From the NCBI GenBank assembly GCA_030123525.1, contig CP126125.1, positions 1,674,001 through 1,738,000 of the forward strand: a DNA stretch of 64,000 nt, written 5' to 3'. A program made the position numbers and the translations under genes. The notes below the pieces were generated by a model. The model did not search any database, was not told the origin of the DNA, and saw only the letters and a list, made by a program, of their open reading frames with translations. The DNA is from ELB16-189 sp018266435. Lineage in GTDB: Bacteria > Bacteroidota > Bacteroidia > Cytophagales > Cyclobacteriaceae. Below, piece by piece: positions 42,611 through 51,234 of the stretch (within the stretch, counting starts at the first letter, position 1; each line of letters opens with the position of its first letter).

Positions 42611-43717
42611 ATGACGGATAAAGCATATCTCTTGTTAGCAGATGGTCTTCTGCTGGAAGGAAAATCAATAGGGAAACGAGGCACTTCCGGTGGAGAAATT
42701 TGTTTCAACACGGGTATGACTGGCTACGAAGAAATTTATACAGACCCTTCTTATTATGGTCAGATTGTGGTGAATACAGCAGCACATATAGGCAACTATG
42801 GTACGGTGGATGACGAACAAGAATCAACCCGCCCGCAGATCAACGGAATCGTGGTAAATGAATTTTCAAATGAATTCAGCCGCAAAGCATCAAAAGAAAG
42901 TTTACAGACATACTTGGCTAAACACAACGTGGTTGGCATTACCGATGTTGATACAAGAAAGCTGGTGAGGCACATTCGCAGCAAGGGAGCGATGAATGCA
43001 ATCATTTCTTCAGAACTTACCCCCGAGCAACTGAAGGAAGAATTAAAAAAAGTACCCTCCATGGATGGTCTCGAACTTTCATCCGTGGTAAGCACCAAGA
43101 AACCCTATTTCGTAGGGCAGCCCTCTTCGCCTTATAGAATTGCCGCATTAGATTATGGTATGAAGACCAGCATCTTGAAAAATCTGGTAACAAGAGGATG
43201 TTATGTGCAAGTTTTTCCGGCAAAGACATCGGTTAGCGAAATAGAAAAATGGAATCCTGATGGTTATTTTCTCTCCAACGGACCCGGTGATCCTTCAGTA
43301 ATGGAGTATGCCATTCAAACGGTGAAAAAAATTATTACATTAGGTAAACCTGTTTTCGGAATTTGCTTAGGACATCAGTTGATTGCACTGGCAACGGGAC
43401 TTTCTACCTATAAAATGCATCATGGTCATCGCGGGCTTAATCATCCTGTCAAAAACCTGATTACAGGTCTGGGCGAAATGACTTCTCAAAATCATGGCTT
43501 TGCTGTAATGAGCGAAGGGATTGATCAGTACCCCGAAATTGAAATTACCCATGTTCATCTTAATGACGACACCATCATGGGCATTCGCTTGAAAAATAAA
43601 AAAATATTTTCCGTTCAATATCACCCCGAAGCTTCACCCGGCCCACATGATTCAAGGTATTTATTTGATCAGTTTGTGGAGATGGTGAAGGAATGCAAAA
43701 ATGAATTAGTCAGTTAA
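42611..43717 (+). CDS. carA: Carbamoyl-phosphate synthase small subunit
   Basis: 368 residues. The N-terminal domain has GEICFNTGMTGYEEIYTDPSY, and the C-terminal amidotransferase domain has the nucleophile in FGICLGHQLIALATG and the His/Glu pair in SVQYHPEASPGPHDS. It supplies ammonia from glutamine to CarB (not in the window) for pyrimidine and arginine synthesis. It follows the terminator of the ribosomal cluster and has its own likely promoter. Confidence 0.96.
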   Translation: MTDKAYLLLADGLLLEGKSIGKRGTSGGEICFNTGMTGYEEIYTDPSYYGQIVVNTAAHIGNYGTVDDEQESTRPQINGIVVNEFSNEFSRKASKESLQTYLAKHNVVGITDVDTRKLVRHIRSKGAMNAIISSELTPEQLKEELKKVPSMDGLELSSVVSTKKPYFVGQPSSPYRIAALDYGMKTSILKNLVTRGCYVQVFPAKTSVSEIEKWNPDGYFLSNGPGDPSVMEYAIQTVKKIITLGKPVFGICLGHQLIALATGLSTYKMHHGHRGLNHPVKNLITGLGEMTSQNHGFAVMSEGIDQYPEIEITHVHLNDDTIMGIRLKNKKIFSVQYHPEASPGPHDSRYLFDQFVEMVKECKNELVS

Positions 43718-43739
43718 AAATCCAAAATCTAAAATTAAT

Positions 43740-45017
43740 ATGAGCTTAATTGAAAGTATTTATGCCCGTCAGATTCTTGATAGTCGCGGCAATCCTACGG
43801 TAGAGGTAGATGTGTTCACTGAAAATGGTGCATTTGGCAGGGCGGCAGTTCCATCAGGGGCTTCTACCGGCACACACGAAGCCGTTGAACTGCGCGATGG
43901 AGATAAAAAAAATTACTTGGGCAAAGGTGTGCTCAAAGCAGTTGAAAACGTCAACACAAAAATTGCAGCCGAAGTGGTAGGTCTGGATGTGTTTGATCAA
44001 AACCTGGTTGACCAAGTTATGATTGAATTAGATGGCACGGCCAACAAAGGCAAACTTGGAGCCAATGCAATACTGGGCACATCGTTGGCAATTGCCAAAG
44101 CAGCTGCACAAGAAGCCGGCCAACCATTGTACCGCTACATTGGTGGAGTAAACGCCAATACGCTTCCCGTACCAATGATGAATATTTTGAATGGTGGAAG
44201 TCATGCTGATAACTCCATCGACTTTCAAGAGTTTATGGTGATGCCGGTAAAGGCAGATACGTTTTCCAGAGCATTGCAAATGGGCACCGAAATTTTTCAC
44301 ACGTTGAAGAAAGTGCTGCACGATAAAAATTTCTCTACCAACGTGGGCGATGAAGGAGGGTTTGCTCCCAATATTAAATCAAACGAAGAAGCTATTGAAA
44401 TTGTATTGACAGCTATTGAAAAAGCAGGCTTTAAGCCCGGAGTTGATGTGTTTATCGCCATGGATGCGGCCAGTTCAGAATTCTATGATACAAAAAATAA
44501 AGTGTACCATTTTAAAAAATCAGATGGCAAAAAATTGAAATCAGACGAGATGGTAGAGTACTGGGCCAAGTGGGTGAAAAAATACCCAATCATCTCTATT
44601 GAAGACGGTATGGCTGAGGAAGATTGGACAGGCTGGAAAAAAATGACTGATAAGCTAACTGATAAAGTGCAGTTAGTAGGTGATGACTTGTTTGTAACCA
44701 ATGTAGAGTTTCTGAAAAAAGGAATTGATATGGGTGTGGCCAACTCCATCTTAGTGAAAGTAAATCAAATTGGCACACTCACAGAAACAATCAATGCGGT
44801 AAACCTGGCAAAAATGAATTCATACAAGAGTATCATCTCTCACCGGTCTGGCGAAACGGAAGACAGCACTATTGCCGACTTGGCCGTAGCTTTGAATACG
44901 GGGCAAATTAAGACGGGCTCGGCTTCCCGCTCGGATCGTATGGCAAAATACAACCAGTTGTTAAGGATCGAAGAAGAATTGGGCGAAGTAGCCCATTTTC
45001 CCGGAAGAAATTTTTAA
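43740..45017 (+). CDS. eno: Enolase
   Basis: 425 residues. RQILDSRGNPTVEVDV, GASTGTHEAVELRDGD and the loop ISIEDGMAEEDWTGWKK bind substrate and magnesium; LLVKVNQIGTLTET and ISHRSGETEDSTIADLAVA (LV in place of LL at the start here) contain the catalytic Lys and His. It converts 2-phosphoglycerate to phosphoenolpyruvate. The 22-base gap after carA suggests cotranscription. Confidence 0.97.
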   Translation: MSLIESIYARQILDSRGNPTVEVDVFTENGAFGRAAVPSGASTGTHEAVELRDGDKKNYLGKGVLKAVENVNTKIAAEVVGLDVFDQNLVDQVMIELDGTANKGKLGANAILGTSLAIAKAAAQEAGQPLYRYIGGVNANTLPVPMMNILNGGSHADNSIDFQEFMVMPVKADTFSRALQMGTEIFHTLKKVLHDKNFSTNVGDEGGFAPNIKSNEEAIEIVLTAIEKAGFKPGVDVFIAMDAASSEFYDTKNKVYHFKKSDGKKLKSDEMVEYWAKWVKKYPIISIEDGMAEEDWTGWKKMTDKLTDKVQLVGDDLFVTNVEFLKKGIDMGVANSILVKVNQIGTLTETINAVNLAKMNSYKSIISHRSGETEDSTIADLAVALNTGQIKTGSASRSDRMAKYNQLLRIEEELGEVAHFPGRNF

Positions 45018-45089
45018 ATTCATATCGTGAAATGGCCTTGGTAGGTGTAGAAACTTTCACAGAGGTCGTAACTAATAATATTAAACCAT

Positions 45090-45557
45090 ATGAAAGCCAA
45101 AATTGACTCCATCGATCGCAAGATTTTAGAAATGCTTCAGCAAAACTCTAACATTACCAATGCGCAGTTAGCGCAGGAGATCGGTCTCTCACCGGCACCC
45201 ACCCTGGAGCGAGTAAAAAAACTGGAGATGCAAGGCATCATTAAAAGTTACCATGCCGTAGTGGATATGGCCAGTGTTGGGCTGGGGGTTTCCACATTTG
45301 TGATGGTGTCACTCAAAGGCCACAACAAAGAAAACATTGATAAATTTACAAAAGCAATAGCCAATATCCCCGAAGTGGTAGAGTGTCATCATGTAACCGG
45401 GCAGGCTGATTTTATTTTAAAAGTAGTTGCCCCGGATATTCCGGCCTACCAAAATTTATTGTTGGAAAAAGTGACCAACATTGAGGTGGTTGACAATATG
45501 CAGTCCACCATAATTCTCTCCACGTTTAAAGATACACACGTTATCCCGCTGCCATGA
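45090..45557 (+). CDS. Lrp/AsnC-family transcriptional regulator
   Basis: 155 residues. An N-terminal helix-turn-helix (DSIDRKILEMLQQNSNITNA, QLAQEIGLSPAPTLERVKKL) is followed by the RAM/ACT-like ligand domain (VVECHHVTGQADFILKVVAP). Such regulators sense amino acids and form octamers. Its stop overlaps the next gene by 4 bases, so it is translationally coupled to a phosphoribosyltransferase, an unusual partner. The amino acid sensed is unknown. Confidence 0.9.
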   Translation: MKAKIDSIDRKILEMLQQNSNITNAQLAQEIGLSPAPTLERVKKLEMQGIIKSYHAVVDMASVGLGVSTFVMVSLKGHNKENIDKFTKAIANIPEVVECHHVTGQADFILKVVAPDIPAYQNLLLEKVTNIEVVDNMQSTIILSTFKDTHVIPLP

Positions 45558-46066
45558 GTGCAACGGTTACAACCGGAACCCCAGTGCTTACAGCTAAACA
45601 GTTGAGTCAAAAAATTCAACGTATAGCGTATGAGATTTATGAAAATAATTTTTCTGAAAAATCGATTGTGCTGGCAGGTATCGATGGTCAGGGTTTTTCT
45701 TTTGCTAAAATATTGGTGAAGGAGATTAAATCAATTTCAACACTGAATGTAACACTGATCAATGTATTGGTAGATAAATTTTCCCCTGTTCAAAGTGAAG
45801 TAATAATTGACACCAAATCTTCTGAATTAAAAAAGAAAACCATTGTACTGGTAGATGATGTGTTGAACACCGGTCGCACGCTGGCCTATGCGCTGAAACC
45901 ATTTCTTGAAATTGAAACAAAAAAAGTTGAAGTAGCGGTACTGGTAAACAGAAGTCATACACTTTTCCCAATTGTGCCAACATATTCAGGATATGAATTG
46001 GCTACTACACTTACCGAGCATGTTGAGGTAAAATTGGGAAAAGACGCAGGCGTCTATTTAAGGTGA
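45554..46066 (+). CDS. Phosphoribosyltransferase-family protein
   Basis: 170 residues, type I PRTase fold. The PRPP-binding loop is intact: IVLVDDVLNTGRTLAYALKP, about residues 96-115. The N-terminal part (ENNFSEKSIVLAGIDGQGFSFA) resembles PyrR/HprT proteins. The sequence is closest in layout to the PyrR at 49664, but the hood region differs and no base specificity can be named. ATGA overlap with the Lrp-type gene upstream. Confidence 0.82.
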   Translation: MSATVTTGTPVLTAKQLSQKIQRIAYEIYENNFSEKSIVLAGIDGQGFSFAKILVKEIKSISTLNVTLINVLVDKFSPVQSEVIIDTKSSELKKKTIVLVDDVLNTGRTLAYALKPFLEIETKKVEVAVLVNRSHTLFPIVPTYSGYELATTLTEHVEVKLGKDAGVYLR

Positions 46067-46140
46067 TTAAAACACAAGCAGACTTTAGCGGGGATACCCA
46101 ACTGAGCCAGATAATTTAAATCTTAAATTTTTGAATTGCC

Positions 46141-46962
46141 ATGTCTGTTCATAAGAAATCAGAAATCAAAAAAATTACTACCCATCAGCTTCAGGAAATG
46201 AAAAATAGGGGTGAGAAAATTGCTATGCTCACCGCCTATGATTACAGCATGGCACGCATTATTGATGGGGCGGGCATTGATGTGGTTTTGGTAGGAGACT
46301 CGGCTTCAAATGTTATGGCAGGCAATGAAACTACGTTGCCGATTACTCTGGATCAGATGATTTATCATGCTTCGTCAGTAGTGAAAGCTGTGAAAAGGGC
46401 ATTGGTGGTGGTAGATATTCCTTTCGGGTATTACCAGGGAAGTTCTGGAGAAGCGCTTCGATCGTCCATCCGCATCATGAAAGAATCGGGTGCTCATGCC
46501 GTGAAGTTAGAGGGAGGAAGTGAAGTAAAAGATTCTGTGTTGCGAATATTAAGTGCGGGAGTTCCGGTTATGGGCCACCTGGGGCTGACTCCTCAGTCTA
46601 TTTATAAATTTGGAACCTATACCGTTAGGGCAAGGGAAAAAGAAGAGGCTAAAAGACTGATCGATGATGCCTTGCTCTTGCAGGAGTGTGGCTGCTTTGG
46701 AATTGTGCTGGAAAAAATTCCTGCTGAACTTGGAAGAGAGGTCTCCTCTCAATTGCGTATTCCAACTATCGGCATTGGAGCCGGCCCGGATACAGATGGC
46801 CAAGTGCTGGTGATGCAAGATATGCTCGGTATCACAAAAGAATTTAAACCCCGGTTCTTACGGAGGTATGCCGACCTAAATTCTGCCATTACTACTGCGG
46901 TGAATAACTATGTGGTTGATGTAAAAGCAAAAAAATTTCCAGGAGAGGAAGAGAAATATTAA
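46141..46962 (+). CDS. panB: 3-methyl-2-oxobutanoate hydroxymethyltransferase
   Basis: 273 residues. Motifs MLTAYDYSMARIIDGAGIDV, VLVGDSASNVMAGNETTLPI, VVDIPFGYYQGS, VPVMGHLGLTPQS and PTIGIGAGPDTDGQVLVMQD identify PanB, which adds a hydroxymethyl group from methylene-THF to ketoisovalerate, the first committed step of pantothenate synthesis. Standard length. It is convergent with a methyltransferase gene. Confidence 0.96.
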   Translation: MSVHKKSEIKKITTHQLQEMKNRGEKIAMLTAYDYSMARIIDGAGIDVVLVGDSASNVMAGNETTLPITLDQMIYHASSVVKAVKRALVVVDIPFGYYQGSSGEALRSSIRIMKESGAHAVKLEGGSEVKDSVLRILSAGVPVMGHLGLTPQSIYKFGTYTVRAREKEEAKRLIDDALLLQECGCFGIVLEKIPAELGREVSSQLRIPTIGIGAGPDTDGQVLVMQDMLGITKEFKPRFLRRYADLNSAITTAVNNYVVDVKAKKFPGEEEKY

Positions 46963-47000
46963 GGCAGCAGCAAACAGCGACCCTGTACAGAGTCGTTTTG

Positions 47001-47627
47001 TTATTTTTTACTCAAGTTGATAAACAATTCTGAGCCGGCTCTGGGGGGAATACTGTTATAACATGCTTCCATCGTTTTTATATGAAAGTAAGGTTCAAAA
47101 ATAGTTTTATACTCTAATTGGTTTCCCCCAAACGGAGGCCCTGATTTATCAAAATTCACACTAAATAACACACCTACAAGTTTTCCTTTTGTTTTCAACA
47201 GACTACTGATTTTCTGAGCGTACTCCCTTCGTCTTTGAGGCAGTTGTGCACAGAAAAATGTTTGTTCAATAATCAAATCATATTTTCCTTCATGTTTGTA
47301 AAAATCCTCGCAGAGAATTTTTACTTGTGGGTATTTCTTGAATTTCTCTTTTAGTCTTGACACAGCTTGGGGTGCAATATCTAATAGCGTAATATTGGTA
47401 AAGCCATTAGTTGTTAAGTATTCTGCTTCGTAAGCATTGCCACATCCCGGAATAAGGACAGCCGAATGTTTGTTGTCGTACTGTGCTATGTAATTGGTTA
47501 GGGCAGGTGAAGCATGGCCCACGTCCCAGCCGGTCTGTCCATTCTTCCAGCGATTATTCCAAAAGGGAGCACCTAACTCATTTTCGTGCTTTCCCTGTTC
47601 AGCACGATCAGATTTTTCATGTTTCAT
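47001..47627 (-). CDS. Methyltransferase, thiopurine S-methyltransferase-like
   Basis: 208 residues. PFWNNRWKNGQTGWDVGHAS, the SAM-binding motif AVLIPGCGNAYEAEYL and FEQTFFCAL-type motif (here IEQTFFCAQLPQRRREYAQ) follow the TPMT-family pattern (PF05724). These enzymes methylate sulfur, halide or selenium compounds. Substrate unknown. It lies 88 bases after the end-proximal part of ftsY and may share its transcript. Confidence 0.85.
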   Translation of the reverse strand: MKHEKSDRAEQGKHENELGAPFWNNRWKNGQTGWDVGHASPALTNYIAQYDNKHSAVLIPGCGNAYEAEYLTTNGFTNITLLDIAPQAVSRLKEKFKKYPQVKILCEDFYKHEGKYDLIIEQTFFCAQLPQRRREYAQKISSLLKTKGKLVGVLFSVNFDKSGPPFGGNQLEYKTIFEPYFHIKTMEACYNSIPPRAGSELFINLSKK

Positions 47628-47714
47628 CTGAATAATCTTTTATTAATTGGTCGAAATAATAAAGACGGCAAAATGGCTTTCCGGTTTCTTGATGACGGAA
47701 GGTTTTTGTGGCAA

Positions 47715-48674
47715 TTAATTTTTATTAAACAACGAATCAACGAACTCAGTTTTGTTAAATACTTGCAGGTCATCCGCTTTTTCGCCTACACCAATGTATT
47801 TCACAGGGATTTTAAACTCATCGGAGATACCAATAACCACCCCGCCTTTAGCGGTGCCATCGAGTTTGGTAATGGCCAGGCAGGTAACATCTGTGGCTTT
47901 GGTAAACTCACGTGCCTGGATAATTGCATTCTGGCCTGTGCTTCCGTCTAACACCAACAGCACATCATGCGGTGCGCCCGGCAGTACTTTTTCTATGGAG
48001 CGTTTGATTTTGGAAAGTTCTTGCATGAGGTTAACCTTCGTATGCAAACGCCCGGCCGTATCAATGATGATAACGTCTGCCCCCAATTCAACACCTTGTT
48101 GTACTGTTTCAAAGGCTACAGCTGAAGGGTCAGTGTTCATTCCTTTTGAAACAACCGGCACACTGTTTCGCTCGCCCCACAATTTGAGTTGATCCACAGC
48201 AGCCGCACGAAAAGTATCGGCTGCTCCGAGCACTACTTTTTTTCCATGCTTTTTATATTGTGCCGAAAGCTTGCCAATGGTGGTGGTCTTACCAACACCA
48301 TTAACGCCCACCACCATGATTACATAAGGCTTGGTGTGAGCCGGAGTTTCAAAATTATTTTCTGTTGCATTGATATTCTCCGACAAGAGTGAAGCTACCT
48401 CTTCTTTTAAGACCCTGTCGAGTTCAGAAGTGCCCAGGTACTTTTCTTTTGCCACGCGGTCTTGTATTCGTTTGATAATTTTTAATGTGGTGTCAACGCC
48501 TACATCTGATGTAATCAAAACCTCTTCTAGATTATCAAGCACCTCATCATCGACAGAGGATTTCCCAATCAACGCTTTTCCCAGTTTGCTAAAAAAATTC
48601 TCTTTCGATTTTTGCAAACCTTGGTCGAGTGATTCTTTTTTTTCTTTAGAGAATATTTTTCCCAGCAATGACAT
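47715..48674 (-). CDS. ftsY: Signal recognition particle receptor FtsY
   Basis: 319 residues. A short charged N-terminal region precedes the NG domain: GTPase motifs GVNGVGKTTTIGKLSAQY, ADTFRAAAVDQLKLW, IIDTAGRLHTKVNLM and ITKLDGTAKGGVVIGI. It docks the SRP-ribosome complex at the membrane. The N-terminal acidic domain of E. coli FtsY is nearly absent, as in other Bacteroidota. A hairpin terminator lies between DUF4295 and this gene, so it may be only partly cotranscribed with the ribosomal genes upstream. Confidence 0.97.
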   Translation of the reverse strand: MSLLGKIFSKEKKESLDQGLQKSKENFFSKLGKALIGKSSVDDEVLDNLEEVLITSDVGVDTTLKIIKRIQDRVAKEKYLGTSELDRVLKEEVASLLSENINATENNFETPAHTKPYVIMVVGVNGVGKTTTIGKLSAQYKKHGKKVVLGAADTFRAAAVDQLKLWGERNSVPVVSKGMNTDPSAVAFETVQQGVELGADVIIIDTAGRLHTKVNLMQELSKIKRSIEKVLPGAPHDVLLVLDGSTGQNAIIQAREFTKATDVTCLAITKLDGTAKGGVVIGISDEFKIPVKYIGVGEKADDLQVFNKTEFVDSLFNKN

Positions 48675-48696
48675 TGAGATTATCGTTTAGTCATAA

Positions 48697-48723
48697 ACAA
48701 AAAAAGTCCCGCATCGGGGACTT
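48697..48723 (-). terminator. Terminator or attenuator between DUF4295 and ftsY
   Basis: On the - strand AAGTCCC pairs with GGGACTT (48717-48723 and 48704-48710) around a 6-base loop, followed by a T-run. It would end the rpmB-rpmG-DUF4295 transcript or reduce readthrough into ftsY, whose ATG is 23 bases further. Confidence 0.8.
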
Positions 48724-48748
48724 ATCATATACTCGCGCCTGAAAGGTA

Positions 48749-48907
48749 TTACCCTTTTTTGGCCAATGTTTCTTTTACCAAGTCGGCCGACACGATTTCT
48801 TCTTTAAAAGTGTACGAGCCGGTTTTTTCTGATTTCACAGCCCGGATCACTTTTGCATAATTTTTGCCGTCTGTTTTCTTGAGCGATGCAACTACTTTCT
48901 TTGCCAT
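48749..48907 (-). CDS. DUF4295 mini-protein
   Basis: 52 residues: MAKKVVASLKKTDGKNYAKV, then an exposed EEIVSADLVKETLAKKG end. This is the Bacteroidota-specific DUF4295 protein always found next to L33, and probably ribosome-associated; the exact role is unknown. Its ATG starts 3 bases after the rpmG stop. Confidence 0.88.
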   Translation of the reverse strand: MAKKVVASLKKTDGKNYAKVIRAVKSEKTGSYTFKEEIVSADLVKETLAKKG

Positions 48908-48909
48908 GA

Positions 48910-49092
48910 TTACTTAATTTCTTTGTGTAACGTTACTTTCTTCAATACCGGATTATATTTTTTTAACTCCAAACGCTCGGTAGTGTTTTTACGGTTTTTG
49001 GTAGTGATGTAGCGGCTCATGCCTGGCATGCCACTGGTTTTGTGCTCGGTGCACTCCAAAATCACTTGAATGCGGTTTCCTTTTCTTGCCAT
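48910..49092 (-). CDS. rpmG: 50S ribosomal protein L33
   Basis: 60 residues: MARKGNRIQVILECTEHKTS and the RYITTKNRKNTTERLELKKY block identify L33. Only one Cys is present, so it is the zinc-free form. Ten bases separate it from rpmB. Confidence 0.95.
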   Translation of the reverse strand: MARKGNRIQVILECTEHKTSGMPGMSRYITTKNRKNTTERLELKKYNPVLKKVTLHKEIK

Positions 49093-49102
49093 GATGTTGT
49101 AA

Positions 49103-49348
49103 TTAAACGTTGGCGGTTAATGTTCCTTTTTGACGCGCTTCTTTGATTACCGCGCTGACCCCCTTCTGGTTGATCGTTTTAATCACCTTGGTAGAGACCT
49201 TCAGGGTTACCCACTTGTTTTCTTCAGGTATGAAGAACCTCTTTTTTTGAAGATTTGGATAGAACCTGCGCTTGGTTTTATTGTTGGCGTGCGACACTTT
49301 GTTGCCCACCTGAGGTCTTTTGCCTGAAATTTCACAAACCCTTGCCAT
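49103..49348 (-). CDS. rpmB: 50S ribosomal protein L28
   Basis: 81 residues from the ATG at 49348 (MARVCEISGKRPQVGNKVSH); a frame starting at 49486 runs through the promoter and is rejected. The block ANNKTKRRFYPNLQKKRFFI is typical of L28. First gene of the - strand group. Confidence 0.95.
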   Translation of the reverse strand: MARVCEISGKRPQVGNKVSHANNKTKRRFYPNLQKKRFFIPEENKWVTLKVSTKVIKTINQKGVSAVIKEARQKGTLTANV

Positions 49349-49387
49349 ATTAATCGATTTATTAGCCTTTTTCCTAAAAAGGGAGTG

Positions 49388-49418
49388 CAAATATCGGGAA
49401 AAGAGGCAATTATACAAA
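49388..49418 (-). promoter_or_regulatory. Predicted promoter of the rpmB operon
   Basis: On the - strand TTTG (49415-49418) and GATATTTG (49388-49395) are spaced by 19 bases; only the first base of the -7 box departs from TAnnTTTG. A 7-bp hairpin with a 3-base loop (49366-49382) lies in the resulting leader. Confidence 0.65.
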
Positions 49419-49663
49419 TGGAAGAAAAAAATTCTTTGGTGGCCGCTTGCCAATGAATCCTTTGTTTCTGTGTTACCCAAACTCATTAATTTCTATCACC
49501 GATACAAGGGCTTGCACCTTGTTTACTGAATGGATACCATGGTTTTTTGCTGAGTTAAAAACTAACGACTAGTCAGGGTAAACGCTAAACGTGCCGGGTA
49601 TTTTCTTTTGCCAGCAACCCAAAAAATGGAACTATTGACTATTTCCCTTAATTTCGCACCGGC
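49419..49663. other. Intergenic region, no gene seen
   Basis: The 245 bases between the rpmB promoter and pyrR are divergent intergenic DNA. I see no ORF with coding character, and no convincing PyrR-binding leader upstream of pyrR. Confidence 0.6.
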
Positions 49664-50203
49664 ATGCAGAAGAAATTGATTCTCGATTCGAAGCAACTCG
49701 ATATCACGCTTAGCCGCCTTTGCCAGCAACTCATCGAAAACCATTCTGATTTCAGTAACTGTGTTATTTTGGGGCTGCAGCCCAGAGGTATTTTTTTAGC
49801 TGAACTAATTCATCAGAAACTTAAATCATTGAAACTCTCCGTTCCGCTTGGGTATCTGGATGCTACCTTCCATCGCGATGATTTTCGCAGGCGGGATACA
49901 CCGGCCAGAGCATCGGAGACACGTGTTGATTTTCCGATTGAAGGTAAAGAAGTAATCCTGATTGATGATGTGCTCTTTACCGGGCGCACCGTACGGGCTG
50001 CATTAGATGCTATGATTTCGTTTGGCCGTCCGGCCAAAGTAGAATTGTTGGTACTGGTTGATCGCAAGTCAACCCGTGACTTGCCCATAGCTGCCGATTA
50101 TGTGGGCAAATATGTGGCTACGCATGATACACAACGGGTGTTGGTAGAGTTACAGGCACAAGGCCATAAACAAAATAAAATCTGGTTGATCAATAATAAG
50201 TAG
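49664..50203 (+). CDS. pyrR: PyrR-like uracil phosphoribosyltransferase / pyrimidine regulator
   Basis: 179 residues. The PRPP loop is VILIDDVLFTGRTVRAALDA and the block GLQPRGIFLAELIHQKL begins the fold; the C-terminal DRKSTRDLPIAADYVGKYVA is the PyrR hallmark (HRELPI-type in Bacillus). It begins from the ATG at 49664. Two bases separate its stop from pyrB, so the two form an operon. In Gram-positive bacteria PyrR binds mRNA leaders; in Bacteroidota RNA regulation is not certain and no leader motif is visible here, so it may act mainly as an enzyme. Confidence 0.9.
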   Translation: MQKKLILDSKQLDITLSRLCQQLIENHSDFSNCVILGLQPRGIFLAELIHQKLKSLKLSVPLGYLDATFHRDDFRRRDTPARASETRVDFPIEGKEVILIDDVLFTGRTVRAALDAMISFGRPAKVELLVLVDRKSTRDLPIAADYVGKYVATHDTQRVLVELQAQGHKQNKIWLINNK

Positions 50204-50205
50204 TT

Positions 50206-51132
50206 ATGTCAAAACTAAGTCAACGTCATCTGCTCGGCATCAAAGACATTACCCGCGAAGACATTGAACTTATTTTTGAAACAGCAGATAACTTTAAAGA
50301 CGTCATCAACCGGCCGATCAAGAAAGTGCCTTCACTTCGCGATGTCACAATAGCTAATATTTTCTTTGAGAACTCCACACGCACACGCCTTTCATTTGAG
50401 TTAGCTGAAAAAAGATTATCAGCCGATGTAGTCAATTTTTCCGCTTCGGGCAGCAGTGTAAAAAAGGGAGAGACGCTGCTTGATACGGTTAACAACATTC
50501 TCGCCATGAAGGTAGATATGGTGGTGATGCGTCATGCGAGTGCGGGGGCTCCGCATTTTTTGTCGAAACACATTAAAGCCAATATCGTCAATGCCGGAGA
50601 CGGCACACACGAACACCCCACGCAGGCTTTGCTCGATGCCTTTTCCATTCGCGAAAAACTCGGAAGTGTTGAGGGAAAGAAAATTGCAATCATTGGCGAC
50701 ATTCTTCATTCACGTGTAGCGCTCTCCAATATTTTCGCATTAAAAAAATTGGGAGCCGAAGTGATGGTGTGCGGCCCACCTACGTTGATCCCTAAATTTA
50801 TTTCAACACTGGGCGTGAAAGTGGAGAGTGAAGTGAGCAAAGCGCTTGACTGGTGCGATGTGGCCAATGTGTTGCGCATTCAACTGGAGAGGCAACAACT
50901 AAAATATTTTCCATCGCTGCGCGAGTATTCTCTGTATTACGGCATTGATAAAAAGACACTTGACAACTTAAAAAAGAAAATTGTGTTGATGCACCCGGGG
51001 CCGATCAACCGTGGTGTAGAATTGACCAGCGATGCGGCCGACTCTCAGCACTCAATTATTTTAGATCAGGTTGAAAACGGGGTAGCCGTCCGTATGGCTG
51101 TGCTCTACCTATTGGCCGGAGCAACAAATTAA
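50206..51132 (+). CDS. pyrB: Aspartate carbamoyltransferase catalytic chain
   Basis: 308 residues. The carbamoyl-phosphate motif FFENSTRTRLSFELA, GDGTHEHPTQALLDAF and the final MHPGPINRGVEL are complete. It joins aspartate and carbamoyl phosphate, the first step of pyrimidine synthesis. No pyrI regulatory chain follows, so it is probably unregulated by nucleotides at that level. Together with pyrR and the carA 7 kb away it shows a local pyrimidine theme. Confidence 0.96.
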   Translation: MSKLSQRHLLGIKDITREDIELIFETADNFKDVINRPIKKVPSLRDVTIANIFFENSTRTRLSFELAEKRLSADVVNFSASGSSVKKGETLLDTVNNILAMKVDMVVMRHASAGAPHFLSKHIKANIVNAGDGTHEHPTQALLDAFSIREKLGSVEGKKIAIIGDILHSRVALSNIFALKKLGAEVMVCGPPTLIPKFISTLGVKVESEVSKALDWCDVANVLRIQLERQQLKYFPSLREYSLYYGIDKKTLDNLKKKIVLMHPGPINRGVELTSDAADSQHSIILDQVENGVAVRMAVLYLLAGATN

Positions 51133-51148
51133 CTGCAGAAAAACATTT

Positions 51149-51166
51149 AGGCCTAAGGCCTTTTTC
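51149..51166 (+). terminator. Terminator after pyrB
   Basis: AGGCC and GGCCT form a 5-bp GC-rich stem with a 3-base loop, then TTTTTC. Short stem, but well placed 16 bases after pyrB. Confidence 0.6.
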
Positions 51167-51234
51167 TCAATAAATATTTTTACTATTTATTGCCAATCAA
51201 TTTTTAGATTTATTTTAGAGTAATAAACAGGCAC

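Noticed and set aside
46975..47005. Terminator after panB
   Set aside because: The candidate stem has a mismatch and almost no loop (CTGTACAG centre), so it is too weak to call.
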